A stretch of 19,664 nt of DNA from Ilyomonas sp964658445 (GCA_964658445.1 CAZZZH010000054.1:1-19664); one strand, 5' to 3'. Counted from the first letter of the stretch, positions 1 to 8,261 are shown. Program-made: numbers and translations. Notes: generated by a model from the letters alone, not told the origin.

Positions 1-1
1 A

Positions 2-2023
2 CTTAAACATTTTGGTACACATTCGCTGAAAGGCTTTGGTATCGGGGCTTTGCACGAAGGCATCATTGCTGCCGGCGCTATTCTTCATTACCTGAAAGAG
101 ACCGAACATCCCAACCTTCAGCACATTACGACTGTGCAGCGCATAGAACGCGACGACTTCCTTTGGATGGACCGTTTTACCATCCGCAATTTAGAGATTA
201 TCAGCACCGCAGAGAATGGCAACAGCCTGCTGAAAGTGCTTGACAACACGATCAGCCCCATGGGCGCAAGGTTGCTGCGCAGGTGGATTGTATTACCGCT
301 GAAAGACCGGAATAAAATCATTGAGCGGCTGGAAGCGGTTGCTTATTTTATTAAAGAAGTAGATAAGCGAAAACAATTGCAGTCGCTAATTAAACAATGT
401 GGCGATATCGAGCGTTTGGCAGGCAAGATTCCGTCGCATAAAATCAATCCGCGAGAGGTGCTGCATCTTGCCAAAGGCTTGCAGCATACGGCTGTTGTCA
501 AACAGGTTTGTTCCGCATCAAAGAACGAATACCTGAAGCGTTTAGGCGATGCCATCAACAACTGTTCTTACCTGGTAGAAAAAATCATTCACGATGTAAT
601 GCCGGAGCCGCCTGCTTCTGCAAATAGGGGAAATGTGATAAATAAAGGTGTGAATGAAGAGCTGGACCGGCTTCGCAACATTGCGCTGAAAGGCAAAGAT
701 TTTTTAGTCAACATACAGCAGCGCGAAGCGGAAGCTACCGGCATTGCCTCGCTGAAAATTAGTTACAACAATGTATTCGGCTATTATCTCGAAGTCACCA
801 ACTCGCATAAAAACAAAGTGCCGGCAGAATGGATACGCAAGCAAACGCTTGCCAATGCAGAGCGATACATTACACCCGAGCTGAAAGAGTATGAAGAAAG
901 CATTACCGGCGCAGAAGAAAAAATACTGGCAATAGAAGCAGAGTTATACAACAAGTTATTGCTGGAAATGCAGGATTATATCGCGCCTTTACAGGTGAAT
1001 GGAAACATCCTTGCCACGCTTGATTGTCTCTTATGTTTTGCCAGCAATGCCATCCAGTTTAATTATAAAAAGCCCGAGGTGCACGATGGCTTGCAACTGC
1101 AGTTGAAAGAAAGCCGCCATCCCGTAATTGAACGCAATTTAGCTACCGGCGAAGCTTATATTTCAAACGATATTTCCCTCGACCCGGCAGGCGAGCAGAT
1201 CATTATTCTTACGGGTCCGAACATGAGTGGTAAAAGTGCATTGCTGCGGCAAACGGCTTTGATTATTTTAATGGCGCACATCGGTTCTTTTGTGCCGGCG
1301 GCTGAGGCTAACATCCCGCTGACAGATAAGATCTTTACCCGCGTAGGAGCGAGCGATAATGTAAGTGGCGGCGAAAGCACCTTCATGGTAGAAATGAATG
1401 AAACCGCAAGCATCATCAACAATATTTCGCAGCGAAGCCTGGTGTTGCTGGACGAGATTGGGCGAGGCACTTCTACCTACGATGGCATCTCCATTGCCTG
1501 GAGCATTGCAGAATATTTGCACCAATCGCCAATGGCGCCAAAGACTTTGTTTGCCACTCACTATCACGAACTAAACGAGCTGGAGAACAAACTGCCACGC
1601 ATCAAAAACTATCATATCACCAACAAAGAAGTCAATAACCGCGTTATCTTTCTTCGCAAGCTGGCGCCCGGTGGCAGCATTCATAGTTTCGGCATCCATG
1701 TGGCAAAGATGGCCGGCATGCCACCAGAATTAATTCAGCGTGCAAACGAAATTCTGAAACAACTGGAGGCAAAGAACGAAGAGAACCCGAAAGAAAAAAA
1801 CTCGGAAAACTGGGAAGCTGGGATAATGGAAACGTTGAAAGCCAACAACCTTGAGAACAACATAAAAAAGCTCTCGTCTCAACGGATGCAGCTATCTATT
1901 TTCGATATGCACAGCGAAACATTCAAAGAGATGCGCGAAATATTAGAAGCCATCGACATCAACCGGCTTACACCGGTTGAAGCCTTGCTGAAACTCAATG
2001 AAATCAAAGGTTTGCTGAAGTGA
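2..2023 (+). CDS. mutS: DNA mismatch repair protein MutS (5'-truncated by window edge)
   Basis: MutS recognises base mismatches and small loops and uses ATP to recruit MutL. The frame is open from base 2 (LKHFGTHSLKGFG...), so the gene enters from outside the window. The missing part is the N-terminal mismatch-binding domain and some of the connector. What remains covers the core/lever helices, the clamp and the ATPase. Walker A GPNMSGKS is encoded at 1214-1237, followed by the S(G)GESTFMVEMNE segment, Walker B LVLLDEIGRGTSTYDG and the THYHEL switch. The C-terminal tail (QLSIFD..., then NRLTPVEALLKLNEIKGLL) is typical of MutS and looks complete. A TTG at 50 could be taken as a start, but the homology upstream shows that it is internal. 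No strong terminator follows; the next gene converges 88 bp away. Confidence 0.97.
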   Translation, partial: LKHFGTHSLKGFGIGALHEGIIAAGAILHYLKETEHPNLQHITTVQRIERDDFLWMDRFTIRNLEIISTAENGNSLLKVLDNTISPMGARLLRRWIVLPLKDRNKIIERLEAVAYFIKEVDKRKQLQSLIKQCGDIERLAGKIPSHKINPREVLHLAKGLQHTAVVKQVCSASKNEYLKRLGDAINNCSYLVEKIIHDVMPEPPASANRGNVINKGVNEELDRLRNIALKGKDFLVNIQQREAEATGIASLKISYNNVFGYYLEVTNSHKNKVPAEWIRKQTLANAERYITPELKEYEESITGAEEKILAIEAELYNKLLLEMQDYIAPLQVNGNILATLDCLLCFASNAIQFNYKKPEVHDGLQLQLKESRHPVIERNLATGEAYISNDISLDPAGEQIIILTGPNMSGKSALLRQTALIILMAHIGSFVPAAEANIPLTDKIFTRVGASDNVSGGESTFMVEMNETASIINNISQRSLVLLDEIGRGTSTYDGISIAWSIAEYLHQSPMAPKTLFATHYHELNELENKLPRIKNYHITNKEVNNRVIFLRKLAPGGSIHSFGIHVAKMAGMPPELIQRANEILKQLEAKNEENPKEKNSENWEAGIMETLKANNLENNIKKLSSQRMQLSIFDMHSETFKEMREILEAIDINRLTPVEALLKLNEIKGLLK

Positions 2024-2111
2024 AAGAAGAAGCAAGCATTAGTAGCGTTTTCAAAAAAATGAATTGCTTTACATAAAACCTTCCGGTTGACGAATCGAAT
2101 CTTCTTTATGG

Positions 2112-2507
2112 CTAACGGTTATACTGCGCGTGGTTACTGAAGGTTGCAGTGGCGGCTTTATTTATATAAGCGGTGATTGTCTCTAAGGAAAAAGGCTTTT
2201 CTATATAACCCACCACATTATTGTAACTCATGGCTTTTACACTATCCTGCTTGCTTACCGAAGAGGTTAACAGAATGATAGGAAAAGAACAAAGCTCATC
2301 GTTCATTTTATCTAAAAACTGCCAGCCTGAAAATACGGGCATATTGATATCTAAAAATACCAGTTCAGGCCTTATTTCTTTCATATCATCATAGGCAGTA
2401 ACAGGGTTTGTACACTTTATTACATTGATCGATGGATCTACCTTGTTTAATATTTTACTGGTTATAACATTGTTGATATATTCATCATCAACTACCAAGA
2501 CTTTCAT
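2112..2507 (-). CDS. Single-domain (CheY-like) response regulator
   Basis: This is a stand-alone receiver domain of 131 residues with no output domain. It begins MKVLVVDDEY. The acidic pair D7/D8, the phospho-acceptor D53 (in LVFLDINMP), the switch residue T81 (ILLTSS) and K104 (EKPFS) are all present, so phosphorylation chemistry should be intact. The start codon lies inside the 3' end of the upstream histidine-box gene (20-bp overlap, different frame), which suggests translational coupling and makes that protein the probable phosphate donor or partner. With no DNA-binding domain, it must act by protein contact or as a phosphorelay intermediate. The output is unknown. Confidence 0.93.
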   Translation of the reverse strand: MKVLVVDDEYINNVITSKILNKVDPSINVIKCTNPVTAYDDMKEIRPELVFLDINMPVFSGWQFLDKMNDELCSFPIILLTSSVSKQDSVKAMSYNNVVGYIEKPFSLETITAYINKAATATFSNHAQYNR

Positions 2508-3336
2508 AAACTTCTATTTTTTCCGTTTTAATAATAATTTCTTTTATTGTTTTGTCCATATCGTCCACTGATTTTTCTAACATAGGCCAGCAATCGTTAA
2601 AAAATTCTTCCTGCGATACGATCGTATATAGGTTTAATAAGCCCATAACGCGGGTAAGCGGTTCTCTTACATTGTGCGAATGGAACTGAATTAGCTCAAC
2701 TAGCTTTGTGTTTGCATTTCTTAATGCCCTTGTCCGTTGTTCAATGGTTTTTTCATGCAGTACAACGAGGTTGGATATAAACGTATTTTTTTCTTCGATT
2801 TTCTTATATGAAACCATCAGTGTTTCCTGCTTTTGCTCAAGATCGGTTAGCAATAAAACCATCCTTGTTTTTGTGTACAACATTTCGCTGGTTATTTTCA
2901 CCAGCGGGATTTGTTCCTGAGAGAAAGCGAACATTTCATTTGCTTCAATCGTTACCAAAATGCCTGCCTCTCCTTTGTATTTAAATCTCCATATCCATGT
3001 TTCATGGCTATCGCCTTTCGCATCTTCTTCTCCGTCATTTACAACCTTCTTTTGGTAATAAGGAATTCCGGTATCGAATACTTCCTGTTCCGTCTCATTC
3101 AAAAAGTGTTCGGCACCTGTTTCTACCTTTCCCTGGTGAAGAGTAATTGTATAGCATACAAATTGGTCATCAGAAATGTAATGAAACCGGCAGCGCGTAT
3201 AATTGTAGAGATATTTGGTATTTTGCAACAGGCATTTACTGATATCTGTTAAGCTGTCTGCTTTATTTAAATGAATTGAAAATCTGGAAAGTCCTGTTTG
3301 TAAAATCCGGTAACGTATATCTGCATCTGTCAGCAT
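2488..3336 (-). CDS. GAF-like sensor with histidine box (DHp) but no ATPase domain
   Basis: The protein has about 282 residues. Residues of roughly 10-165 look like a GAF fold, ending in GILVTIEANEMFAFSQEQ and a long helix. A coiled-coil linker follows at about 166-212. A histidine-kinase dimerisation segment then carries FHSHNVREPLTRVMGLL, where the His of HNVREPL is the expected phospho-acceptor. The protein stops about 60 residues after that His. No N, G1, F or G2 boxes exist here or in the downstream frame, which encodes the response regulator. It is therefore a pseudo-kinase or a histidine phosphotransfer protein rather than a complete kinase. ATG at 3336 is preferred; a TTG one codon upstream (3339) is also possible. 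It lies 8-11 bp after the AhpD-like gene and overlaps the regulator. Confidence 0.85.
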   Translation of the reverse strand: MLTDADIRYRILQTGLSRFSIHLNKADSLTDISKCLLQNTKYLYNYTRCRFHYISDDQFVCYTITLHQGKVETGAEHFLNETEQEVFDTGIPYYQKKVVNDGEEDAKGDSHETWIWRFKYKGEAGILVTIEANEMFAFSQEQIPLVKITSEMLYTKTRMVLLLTDLEQKQETLMVSYKKIEEKNTFISNLVVLHEKTIEQRTRALRNANTKLVELIQFHSHNVREPLTRVMGLLNLYTIVSQEEFFNDCWPMLEKSVDDMDKTIKEIIIKTEKIEVYESLGS

Positions 3337-3347
3337 CAATGAGTGGT

Positions 3348-3932
3348 TTATATTGCCATATCTGTAAGTTCTGCATCCAGCTTGATTCCTGAAATATTGG
3401 CAATTGTATTCAGCATATTTACCAAATCTGCCTGCGCCAGCAGTTCCTGAATTTCAACATCCAAAAAGCCGGCTTCCCTTAATTTAAAAATATATTCTTC
3501 GCTGTTGACGCCCGACTCCAGAGCCGCTTTGGTAATTACAGATACTGCTACTTTATAGCTTTGCGGAATGAGATCGCTTTCTAAGTCATCTGCTATATTA
3601 AACGAAGGATCGTCAGACAAAAATTTACCCATGAGGTTAGCGAAAATGCGGTGCGCCTGGGCACAGTAATCGCAGTTTCTTTCAGCTGAAACATTGTAAA
3701 TAATAAGCTGCTTGATAACATTTGGAACAATGCCTTCAACCAAAGTCGATTTTAGCTTAGACCAGTTTCCTTTTAATAAAACGGGATTGTTTCCCTGGCA
3801 TTTAAACCAATTGAGAACGAAAGGTAAACCGAGGCTTTTTTTGGTATCGTTGTAAATGGCTTGTACTTCTGGTGTTGCTTCTTCAAAAGAAACGATACCG
3901 AAAATTGAGGTGGCTGTTTCTGTAAAAATCAT
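3348..3932 (-). CDS. Carboxymuconolactone decarboxylase / AhpD-like protein
   Basis: This 194-residue, probably cytoplasmic all-helical protein carries the AhpD-type signature E84-x2-C87-x2-C90-x3-H94 (SAERNCDYCAQAH). In AhpD relatives the CxxC pair, Glu and His perform thiol-disulfide or peroxidase-type chemistry. The substrate cannot be read from sequence, and many family members are annotated only as peroxidase-related. It is the first gene of the operon with the histidine-box protein and response regulator, so a role in a redox-linked signalling module is plausible but inferred. The ATG at 3932 fits the usual N-terminus. A TAAGTTTG promoter element lies about 50 bp upstream. Confidence 0.85.
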   Translation of the reverse strand: MIFTETATSIFGIVSFEEATPEVQAIYNDTKKSLGLPFVLNWFKCQGNNPVLLKGNWSKLKSTLVEGIVPNVIKQLIIYNVSAERNCDYCAQAHRIFANLMGKFLSDDPSFNIADDLESDLIPQSYKVAVSVITKAALESGVNSEEYIFKLREAGFLDVEIQELLAQADLVNMLNTIANISGIKLDAELTDMAI

Positions 3933-3981
3933 AACGATGTTTTGTCGGAGTAAATAATTTGGTTATAGCTGTTTTGGCGTT

Positions 3982-3989
3982 CAAACTTA
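3982..3989 (-). promoter_or_regulatory. Candidate -7 box of the AhpD/histidine-box/regulator operon
   Basis: The minus strand reads TAAGTTTG, a full match to the Bacteroidota -7 consensus TAnnTTTG, giving a leader of about 40 nt. No convincing -33 TTG lies at the expected distance, so only half of the promoter is supported. Confidence 0.4.
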
Positions 3990-4081
3990 AATAAGATAAC
4001 AATTACGGACGGTTAGGTTTCCATCTTTTAATCAAAATTTAATCGGTTTTAAAGACTGTTTACAGGGCTTTCAACCTTCGT

Positions 4082-4089
4082 TATATTTG
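4082..4089 (+). promoter_or_regulatory. Candidate -7 box for the sulfotransferase genes
   Basis: The sequence TATATTTG matches TAnnTTTG and would leave a leader of roughly 120 nt before the ATG at 4217. The -33 region is poor (CTGTTTA rather than TTG). A second, weaker TAnnTTT-like element lies close to 4185, so the start site is uncertain. Confidence 0.35.
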
Positions 4090-4216
4090 GCAAAAACACA
4101 CAAGCTCATCGCATTCTCATCTTGCGTAAATGCCGTTTGCAGCCATGGTCTGAACGGTTCATTTTAAATGCACAACTTTTTTTACTATTTTTACCACCAT
4201 CACCAAAAGCAACCAA

Positions 4217-5128
4217 ATGAGATACGAAGAATATCTTCGCAAGCCAATTATCATCTTCGGTACGGGTCGCTCAGGCACTACCATTATTTCCGACATTATT
4301 TTTCAGCATGAAGACCTGGCTTGGCATAACAATTTTCAGGAGTTATTTCCCCGCATACCACAGGTCAACTACCTGCGGCGCTTATTCGATAACAAGTGGT
4401 GGCGCAAGATTGGGATGAACACACAGAACAATAAAAATGTGTTTAACTGGATTGCCTTTCGTCCCATTGAGCGTTATAATTTTTGGGAGAAAATAACAGG
4501 CCCTAACATTGACTTCTCTCGTGGCTTTTTATTAAACACAAAAGCCGAAGAGAAAGAAGTGAAATACATGCGCAATCTGTTTGGTAAAATGGTGAAATAC
4601 CAGAACCGAAAACGGCTTGCTTTTAAAACAACTGGTCCTTCGCGGATGGAGTATCTGATGAGCATATTTCCGGATGCCGTTTTTGTGAATGTACAGCGCG
4701 CACCCATTGCTACGGTTCGTTCCTGGCTGGAAGTAAACTTCTGGCAGGACAAAGGGAAAACACAGCTTTGGTGGACAGGCGCTTACACTCCGGAGGAAGA
4801 AGCGATGGCAGAAAAACTGTCCACACAACCGGAATTGATTACTGCGTTTCAGTATAAAAAATTAAGCGAGACGACAGCTTATGAAATCAAGAAAATGAAA
4901 CCTGAAATCTACGAAGTGCATTACGAAGATTTCGTAAAAGATTCAAAAGGTTTTATTGAAGATCTGATGAAGAAGCTGGATCTTAAACCATCGAAACTCG
5001 TCGATGATTTTATGGCAAACCGTGTTACCATCCGCAACGCGCAACCAACAGAAGACCGCAAGTCTTATTTTACAGAAGAACAAAAGAAAAACATACTCGA
5101 TATCGTGGCTGATAAAGCCGTTGTATAA
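4217..5128 (+). CDS. Sulfotransferase family protein (first of tandem pair)
   Basis: This is a PAPS-dependent sulfotransferase-type protein of 303 residues, cytoplasmic, with no signal peptide. The 5'-phosphosulfate loop is G15-T22 (GTGRSGTT), following the strand KPIIIF. The 3'-phosphate-binding motif is R161-APIATVR-S169, after the strand DAVFVNVQ. K137 (FKTTGP) and the HEDLAWHNN segment are shared with its neighbour. The family transfers sulfate to sugars, lipids or other small acceptors; the acceptor here is not evident. It lies 6 bp before its paralogue and upstream of a GT4 glycosyltransferase, suggesting a sulfated surface glycan or glycolipid. ATG 4217 is at the right distance before the P-loop. 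Confidence 0.9.
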   Translation: MRYEEYLRKPIIIFGTGRSGTTIISDIIFQHEDLAWHNNFQELFPRIPQVNYLRRLFDNKWWRKIGMNTQNNKNVFNWIAFRPIERYNFWEKITGPNIDFSRGFLLNTKAEEKEVKYMRNLFGKMVKYQNRKRLAFKTTGPSRMEYLMSIFPDAVFVNVQRAPIATVRSWLEVNFWQDKGKTQLWWTGAYTPEEEAMAEKLSTQPELITAFQYKKLSETTAYEIKKMKPEIYEVHYEDFVKDSKGFIEDLMKKLDLKPSKLVDDFMANRVTIRNAQPTEDRKSYFTEEQKKNILDIVADKAVV

Positions 5129-5134
5129 CTGCTT

Positions 5135-6073
5135 ATGAGTGATTCTAAACAATACGAAGCGTTGCTGAACAAGCCCATTATCTTATTCGGTAGCGGTCGG
5201 TCAGGCACTACTATTATTTCCGAAATTTTATTTCAGCACGAAGACCTGGCCTGGCATAATAACTACCAGGAAATTTTTCCATCGCTGCCGCAAATCAATT
5301 ATTTGAGAAGGCTGTTTGATAACAAATGGTGGCGCCTTATTAAGTTTTGGAACTTTGTTGGTGTAAGTAAAAACACAAGGCAAAACCGCAGCACTCAGTT
5401 GCTTAATCTTGCCATCTTCAGCCCGATAGAACGATATAATTTTTGGGAGAAGATTACTGGTAAGCGAATAGATTTTTCGCGCGGGTTTTTATTGGACACT
5501 AAGGCAACTGAAGAAGAAAAAATACACATTCGTTCTATGCTTGCCAAACAGGTAAAATACCAAGGCAGAAAGCGCTTGATTATGAAGTTTACTGGTCCGG
5601 CAAGGCTTGAATATTTAACCAGTATTTTTCCCGATGCTATCATTGTGAATATTGTGCGCGAACCAATCGCGACGGTGCGTTCCTGGCTTGAGGTCGGCTT
5701 CTGGCAAACAAAAGGTATCAACCGTTTGTGGTGGGTAGGCGCTTATTCTCCCGAAGAAGAAAAAGAAGCCGAAGCATTAAAAGACGACCCGGCTTTGATT
5801 ACCGCTTTTCAATATAAAAAATTGATGGAGACAACGGCTTACGAGATTAAAAAATTAGGTCTTAACGTGTATGAATCGCACTATGAAGATTTTGTAAAAG
5901 GCCCGCACTTGTTTATCCAGAAGCTGATGGATTTTATGCAGTTGCCGCCATCGAAATATGTGGATGAATACATGAAAAATATTATCGTGGCAAACCGCAA
6001 CAACCGTACTTCTCCAAAAACTTCTTTTTCAGAAGAAACAAAGCAGCGCATCCTGCAAATCGTATCGGCATAA
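5135..6073 (+). CDS. Sulfotransferase family protein (second of tandem pair)
   Basis: This 312-residue paralogue of the preceding gene shares long blocks with it: HEDLAWHNN, LRRLFDNKWWR, ERYNFWEKITG, DFSRGFLL, TVRSWLEV and AFQYKKL.ETTAYEIKK. The phosphosulfate loop is GSGRSGTT at residues 19-26, and the 3'-phosphate motif is R175-EPIATVR-S183. Relative to the first copy it has an insertion around residues 68-90 (after KWWR) and a different C-terminus (after about residue 285). Both copies keep the co-substrate motifs, so this looks like duplication with altered acceptor choice rather than decay. It starts 6 bp after the first copy, so co-transcription is very likely. Confidence 0.9.
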   Translation: MSDSKQYEALLNKPIILFGSGRSGTTIISEILFQHEDLAWHNNYQEIFPSLPQINYLRRLFDNKWWRLIKFWNFVGVSKNTRQNRSTQLLNLAIFSPIERYNFWEKITGKRIDFSRGFLLDTKATEEEKIHIRSMLAKQVKYQGRKRLIMKFTGPARLEYLTSIFPDAIIVNIVREPIATVRSWLEVGFWQTKGINRLWWVGAYSPEEEKEAEALKDDPALITAFQYKKLMETTAYEIKKLGLNVYESHYEDFVKGPHLFIQKLMDFMQLPPSKYVDEYMKNIIVANRNNRTSPKTSFSEETKQRILQIVSA

Positions 6074-6175
6074 GCATAAAAAAATTGTTGAACCAAAAGG
6101 TATTGGCAAAAGAAAATACAAGAAGAAGCTAAGCTTTGTATCTCTTTCTTTTGTGTTTCTTTAGTAGAAAAACGT

Positions 6176-7276
6176 ATGAATAAAATTAAGGTCGCTCATG
6201 TTATTCGCGTATTCAGTTATGGCGGTGCCGAAGTGCTGCTGCGCGAAATATTTGCGTCTAAAAAATTTCAGCAGGAAGTGGAAAGCGACCTGTTTGTTCT
6301 CGACCATAAAAAATTAGGATTGTTGCCGCAAGTCGAGGGCAATATCCGCAAAGCCTATCACTACAGAATAACAACGGTGCGCTTTCTGTTTGAATACATT
6401 TCTTTTCTGCGTTCCATTGCCGCAGGCGATTATGATGTTGTGCACATGCACCTTCCCGTGGCAGGCTGGATGGGCATTGTAGCCAAATTGTTTACGAAGA
6501 AAAAAACGAAATTCATTTATTCAGAACACAATTTGGTCACGCATTATTCCAAGTACAATTACACCCTCAGTGGCTTTAGCTACAGTTATTTCGATGCAGT
6601 GATTTATGTGTCTCACGAAGTGGGTGAGGTGATAAAAGAATCCCAGAAAGGACGTTTTTTTAAAGTAAAAAAAGGCGTTACTATATTAAATGGTATTGAT
6701 ACGGATAAGTTCAGCAATGCTGATAAAATCAATCGGTCAACCGGGCGGCTAACGGTTGGCTTAGTAGCCCGTTTTCGTCCGCAAAAGCGTGTGGATAAAT
6801 GGGTAGAAGTAGCAGCAGAAATCAAAAAGCTGACTGATAAAATTTCTTTCTTAATGGTTGGCGATGGACCCAGCGATGCTCTGCTGAGAGAGAAAATAAG
6901 CGAGTATGGAATAGAAAACTCTTTTCAATTGCCTGGCCAACAAACCGATACATTCGGTGCTTACCAACAGATCGATATCTTTCTTCTTACTTCCGACTTT
7001 GAAGGCTTGCCCCTGGCGTTATTGGAAGCGATGAGTTGTGGCTGTATACCAGTAGTAAGCGATGTTGGCGGTATACGCCAGTTAGCGTTTGATGGCTTTG
7101 GTTATAAATATCAAACCTTCAATGCAAAAGCAATTGCAGTGGCGATTTTTGAATACTTACACAATCAAAAATTCGCAGAAGAAAGTAATAAAGCAAGGGC
7201 GTTTGTGGAAGCCAACTTTTCATTGCATAAGCAGGTAGACGAGATCATTGATTTGTATAAACAAATGATAGAATAA
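6176..7276 (+). CDS. Glycosyltransferase family 4 (GT-B fold)
   Basis: This 366-residue retaining glycosyltransferase moves a sugar from an activated donor to a lipid-linked or glycan acceptor on the cytoplasmic side. The N-terminal acceptor domain opens with VAHVIRVFSYGGAE (glycine-rich loop) and has VVHMHLP and YSEHN (H118). The hinge is ILNGID. The donor domain has GLVARFRPQKR (R199, K204), MVGDGP and the E-x7-E motif E276-GLPLALL-E284, followed by PVVSDVGG. It follows the sulfotransferase pair after 102 bp, which hold an A/T-rich hairpin near 6115-6140 but no clear terminator, so it may be in the same unit. The sugar and acceptor cannot be specified. It converges with the next gene, with only 3 bp between them. 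Confidence 0.93.
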   Translation: MNKIKVAHVIRVFSYGGAEVLLREIFASKKFQQEVESDLFVLDHKKLGLLPQVEGNIRKAYHYRITTVRFLFEYISFLRSIAAGDYDVVHMHLPVAGWMGIVAKLFTKKKTKFIYSEHNLVTHYSKYNYTLSGFSYSYFDAVIYVSHEVGEVIKESQKGRFFKVKKGVTILNGIDTDKFSNADKINRSTGRLTVGLVARFRPQKRVDKWVEVAAEIKKLTDKISFLMVGDGPSDALLREKISEYGIENSFQLPGQQTDTFGAYQQIDIFLLTSDFEGLPLALLEAMSCGCIPVVSDVGGIRQLAFDGFGYKYQTFNAKAIAVAIFEYLHNQKFAEESNKARAFVEANFSLHKQVDEIIDLYKQMIE

Positions 7277-7279
7277 TCT

Positions 7280-7582
7280 TTATTTCAATGCCTGTTTTCC
7301 TGCATTCAGATATTGCTGCAGCGAAGCCACATAGCTTTCAAATGCCTTGATGCCTTGCTTTGTTATCTTACAAGTAGTATTTGGATAATTGTCTTTGAAT
7401 TCTTTTGTTACATCAATGTATCCCGCTTCTTTCAGCTTCTGCACCTGCACACTCAGGTTGCCAGCAGTGGCATTTGTTTTCTCTTTAATAAAAGTAAACT
7501 CTGCTTCTTTTACACTAATGAGCAAGCTCATTACAGCAAGGCGCAACTGCGAGTGTAATATAGGATCTAAATCGTTAAACAT
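7280..7582 (-). CDS. Small winged-helix transcriptional regulator (HTH_34-like)
   Basis: This 100-residue protein is a single winged-helix domain. Helices at the start (LHSQLRLAVMSLL) are followed by FTFIKEKTNATAGNLSVQVQKLKEAGYI, the helix-turn-helix with the recognition helix at about residues 42-56. A wing (TTCKITKQG) and a C-terminal helix (AFESYVASLQQYL) follow. This order fits the MarR/ArsR-like 'winged helix DNA-binding' group of Bacteroidota. The start overlaps the end of the upstream membrane-protein gene by 8 bp, so the two are translationally coupled. Its target is probably its own operon, by inference. The signal is unknown; there is no extra ligand domain and only one Cys. Confidence 0.88.
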   Translation of the reverse strand: MFNDLDPILHSQLRLAVMSLLISVKEAEFTFIKEKTNATAGNLSVQVQKLKEAGYIDVTKEFKDNYPNTTCKITKQGIKAFESYVASLQQYLNAGKQALK

Positions 7583-8189
7583 GTTGCGCTCTTTTTGCTT
7601 TCAGATATCTGCGTTGGAGGATTAACCCAGGAATGAACCACGCGAGCAAGGCAGCTCCAGCCACCAAAAGCATTACATACGGATAAGGCGTATAAAAGCT
7701 GATAACAGCGAATACCCAACAAGCTACGCCCCCAAAGAGCATGGGTATGAAACGTCTTGCGAAACCAGTGGAAAAAGTGGGAATACCGTAGATGATAAGA
7801 ATCAGTGTATCCGGATGCAAATCAAAACCAGCAGGAACATGTATAGAAGAGAGATAAAAGGAAAGTAAAAACATAGTAATTGCAAACGCAATCCAGATGC
7901 CACCCAAGCTGTCTTCATGCGACTTGAACTTGCGTTTTTTTTGCTCTCGGATAGAAATAATTATTTGCGGGATGATGGCAAAAAAAGTAAGCATCCATAC
8001 CCAACCTGCCCACGGAATATTATAAAAAAACGAAGCAAATTGTATTAATGCGCAAACGGTAACAATACTGCCCCACATTAGTGCACTGATACCGGTTTCA
8101 ATGAAATCGCTTTTTGCTTTGCTAATCATTTTTGTGATTAACTGAAGGCTTTCCGCTTCACTAAAAAAGATCTCTTCCTGTTCTATCAT
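7575..8189 (-). CDS. Multi-pass inner-membrane protein of unknown function
   Basis: I do not recognise a family. The protein has 204 residues with a charged N-terminal helix (about 1-30). Roughly six hydrophobic segments follow, at about 35-55, 60-80, 95-115, 126-145, 148-166 and 170-192. A basic stretch (REQKKRKFKS) lies at 81-90, and there is a basic C-terminus (RRYLKAKR). Coupling to a small winged-helix regulator is a common Bacteroidota arrangement, in which the membrane protein may sense or be controlled with the regulator. No catalytic motif is visible. It follows the TPR-like gene, with a strong inverted repeat (8214-8261) in between. Confidence 0.8.
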   Translation of the reverse strand: MIEQEEIFFSEAESLQLITKMISKAKSDFIETGISALMWGSIVTVCALIQFASFFYNIPWAGWVWMLTFFAIIPQIIISIREQKKRKFKSHEDSLGGIWIAFAITMFLLSFYLSSIHVPAGFDLHPDTLILIIYGIPTFSTGFARRFIPMLFGGVACWVFAVISFYTPYPYVMLLVAGAALLAWFIPGLILQRRYLKAKRAQHV

Positions 8190-8213
8190 GATTCTGTTTT
8201 TTTAAGGTAAACA

Positions 8214-8261
8214 ACAATAGTAAACGCAACAGAATAAGATGCATGCTGCGTTTACTGTTGT
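8214..8261. repeat. Inverted repeat, 15-bp arms, 18-nt loop
   Basis: The arms at 8214-8228 and 8247-8261 are complementary over 15 bp with one exception. That pair would be a U-G wobble if the plus strand were transcribed and a C-A mismatch on the minus strand. The loop contains the palindrome GCATGC. The repeat sits just after the stop of the TPR-like gene and 25 bp before the ATG of the membrane-protein gene, both on the minus strand. There is no clean U-run on either side, so it may be an attenuator, RNA-stability hairpin or protein-binding dyad rather than a classic terminator. Confidence 0.75.

Noticed and set aside
2024..2111. Terminator between mutS and the response regulator
   Set aside because: Only a 6-bp AAGCAA/TTGCTT pairing with a very large loop; not a credible intrinsic terminator.
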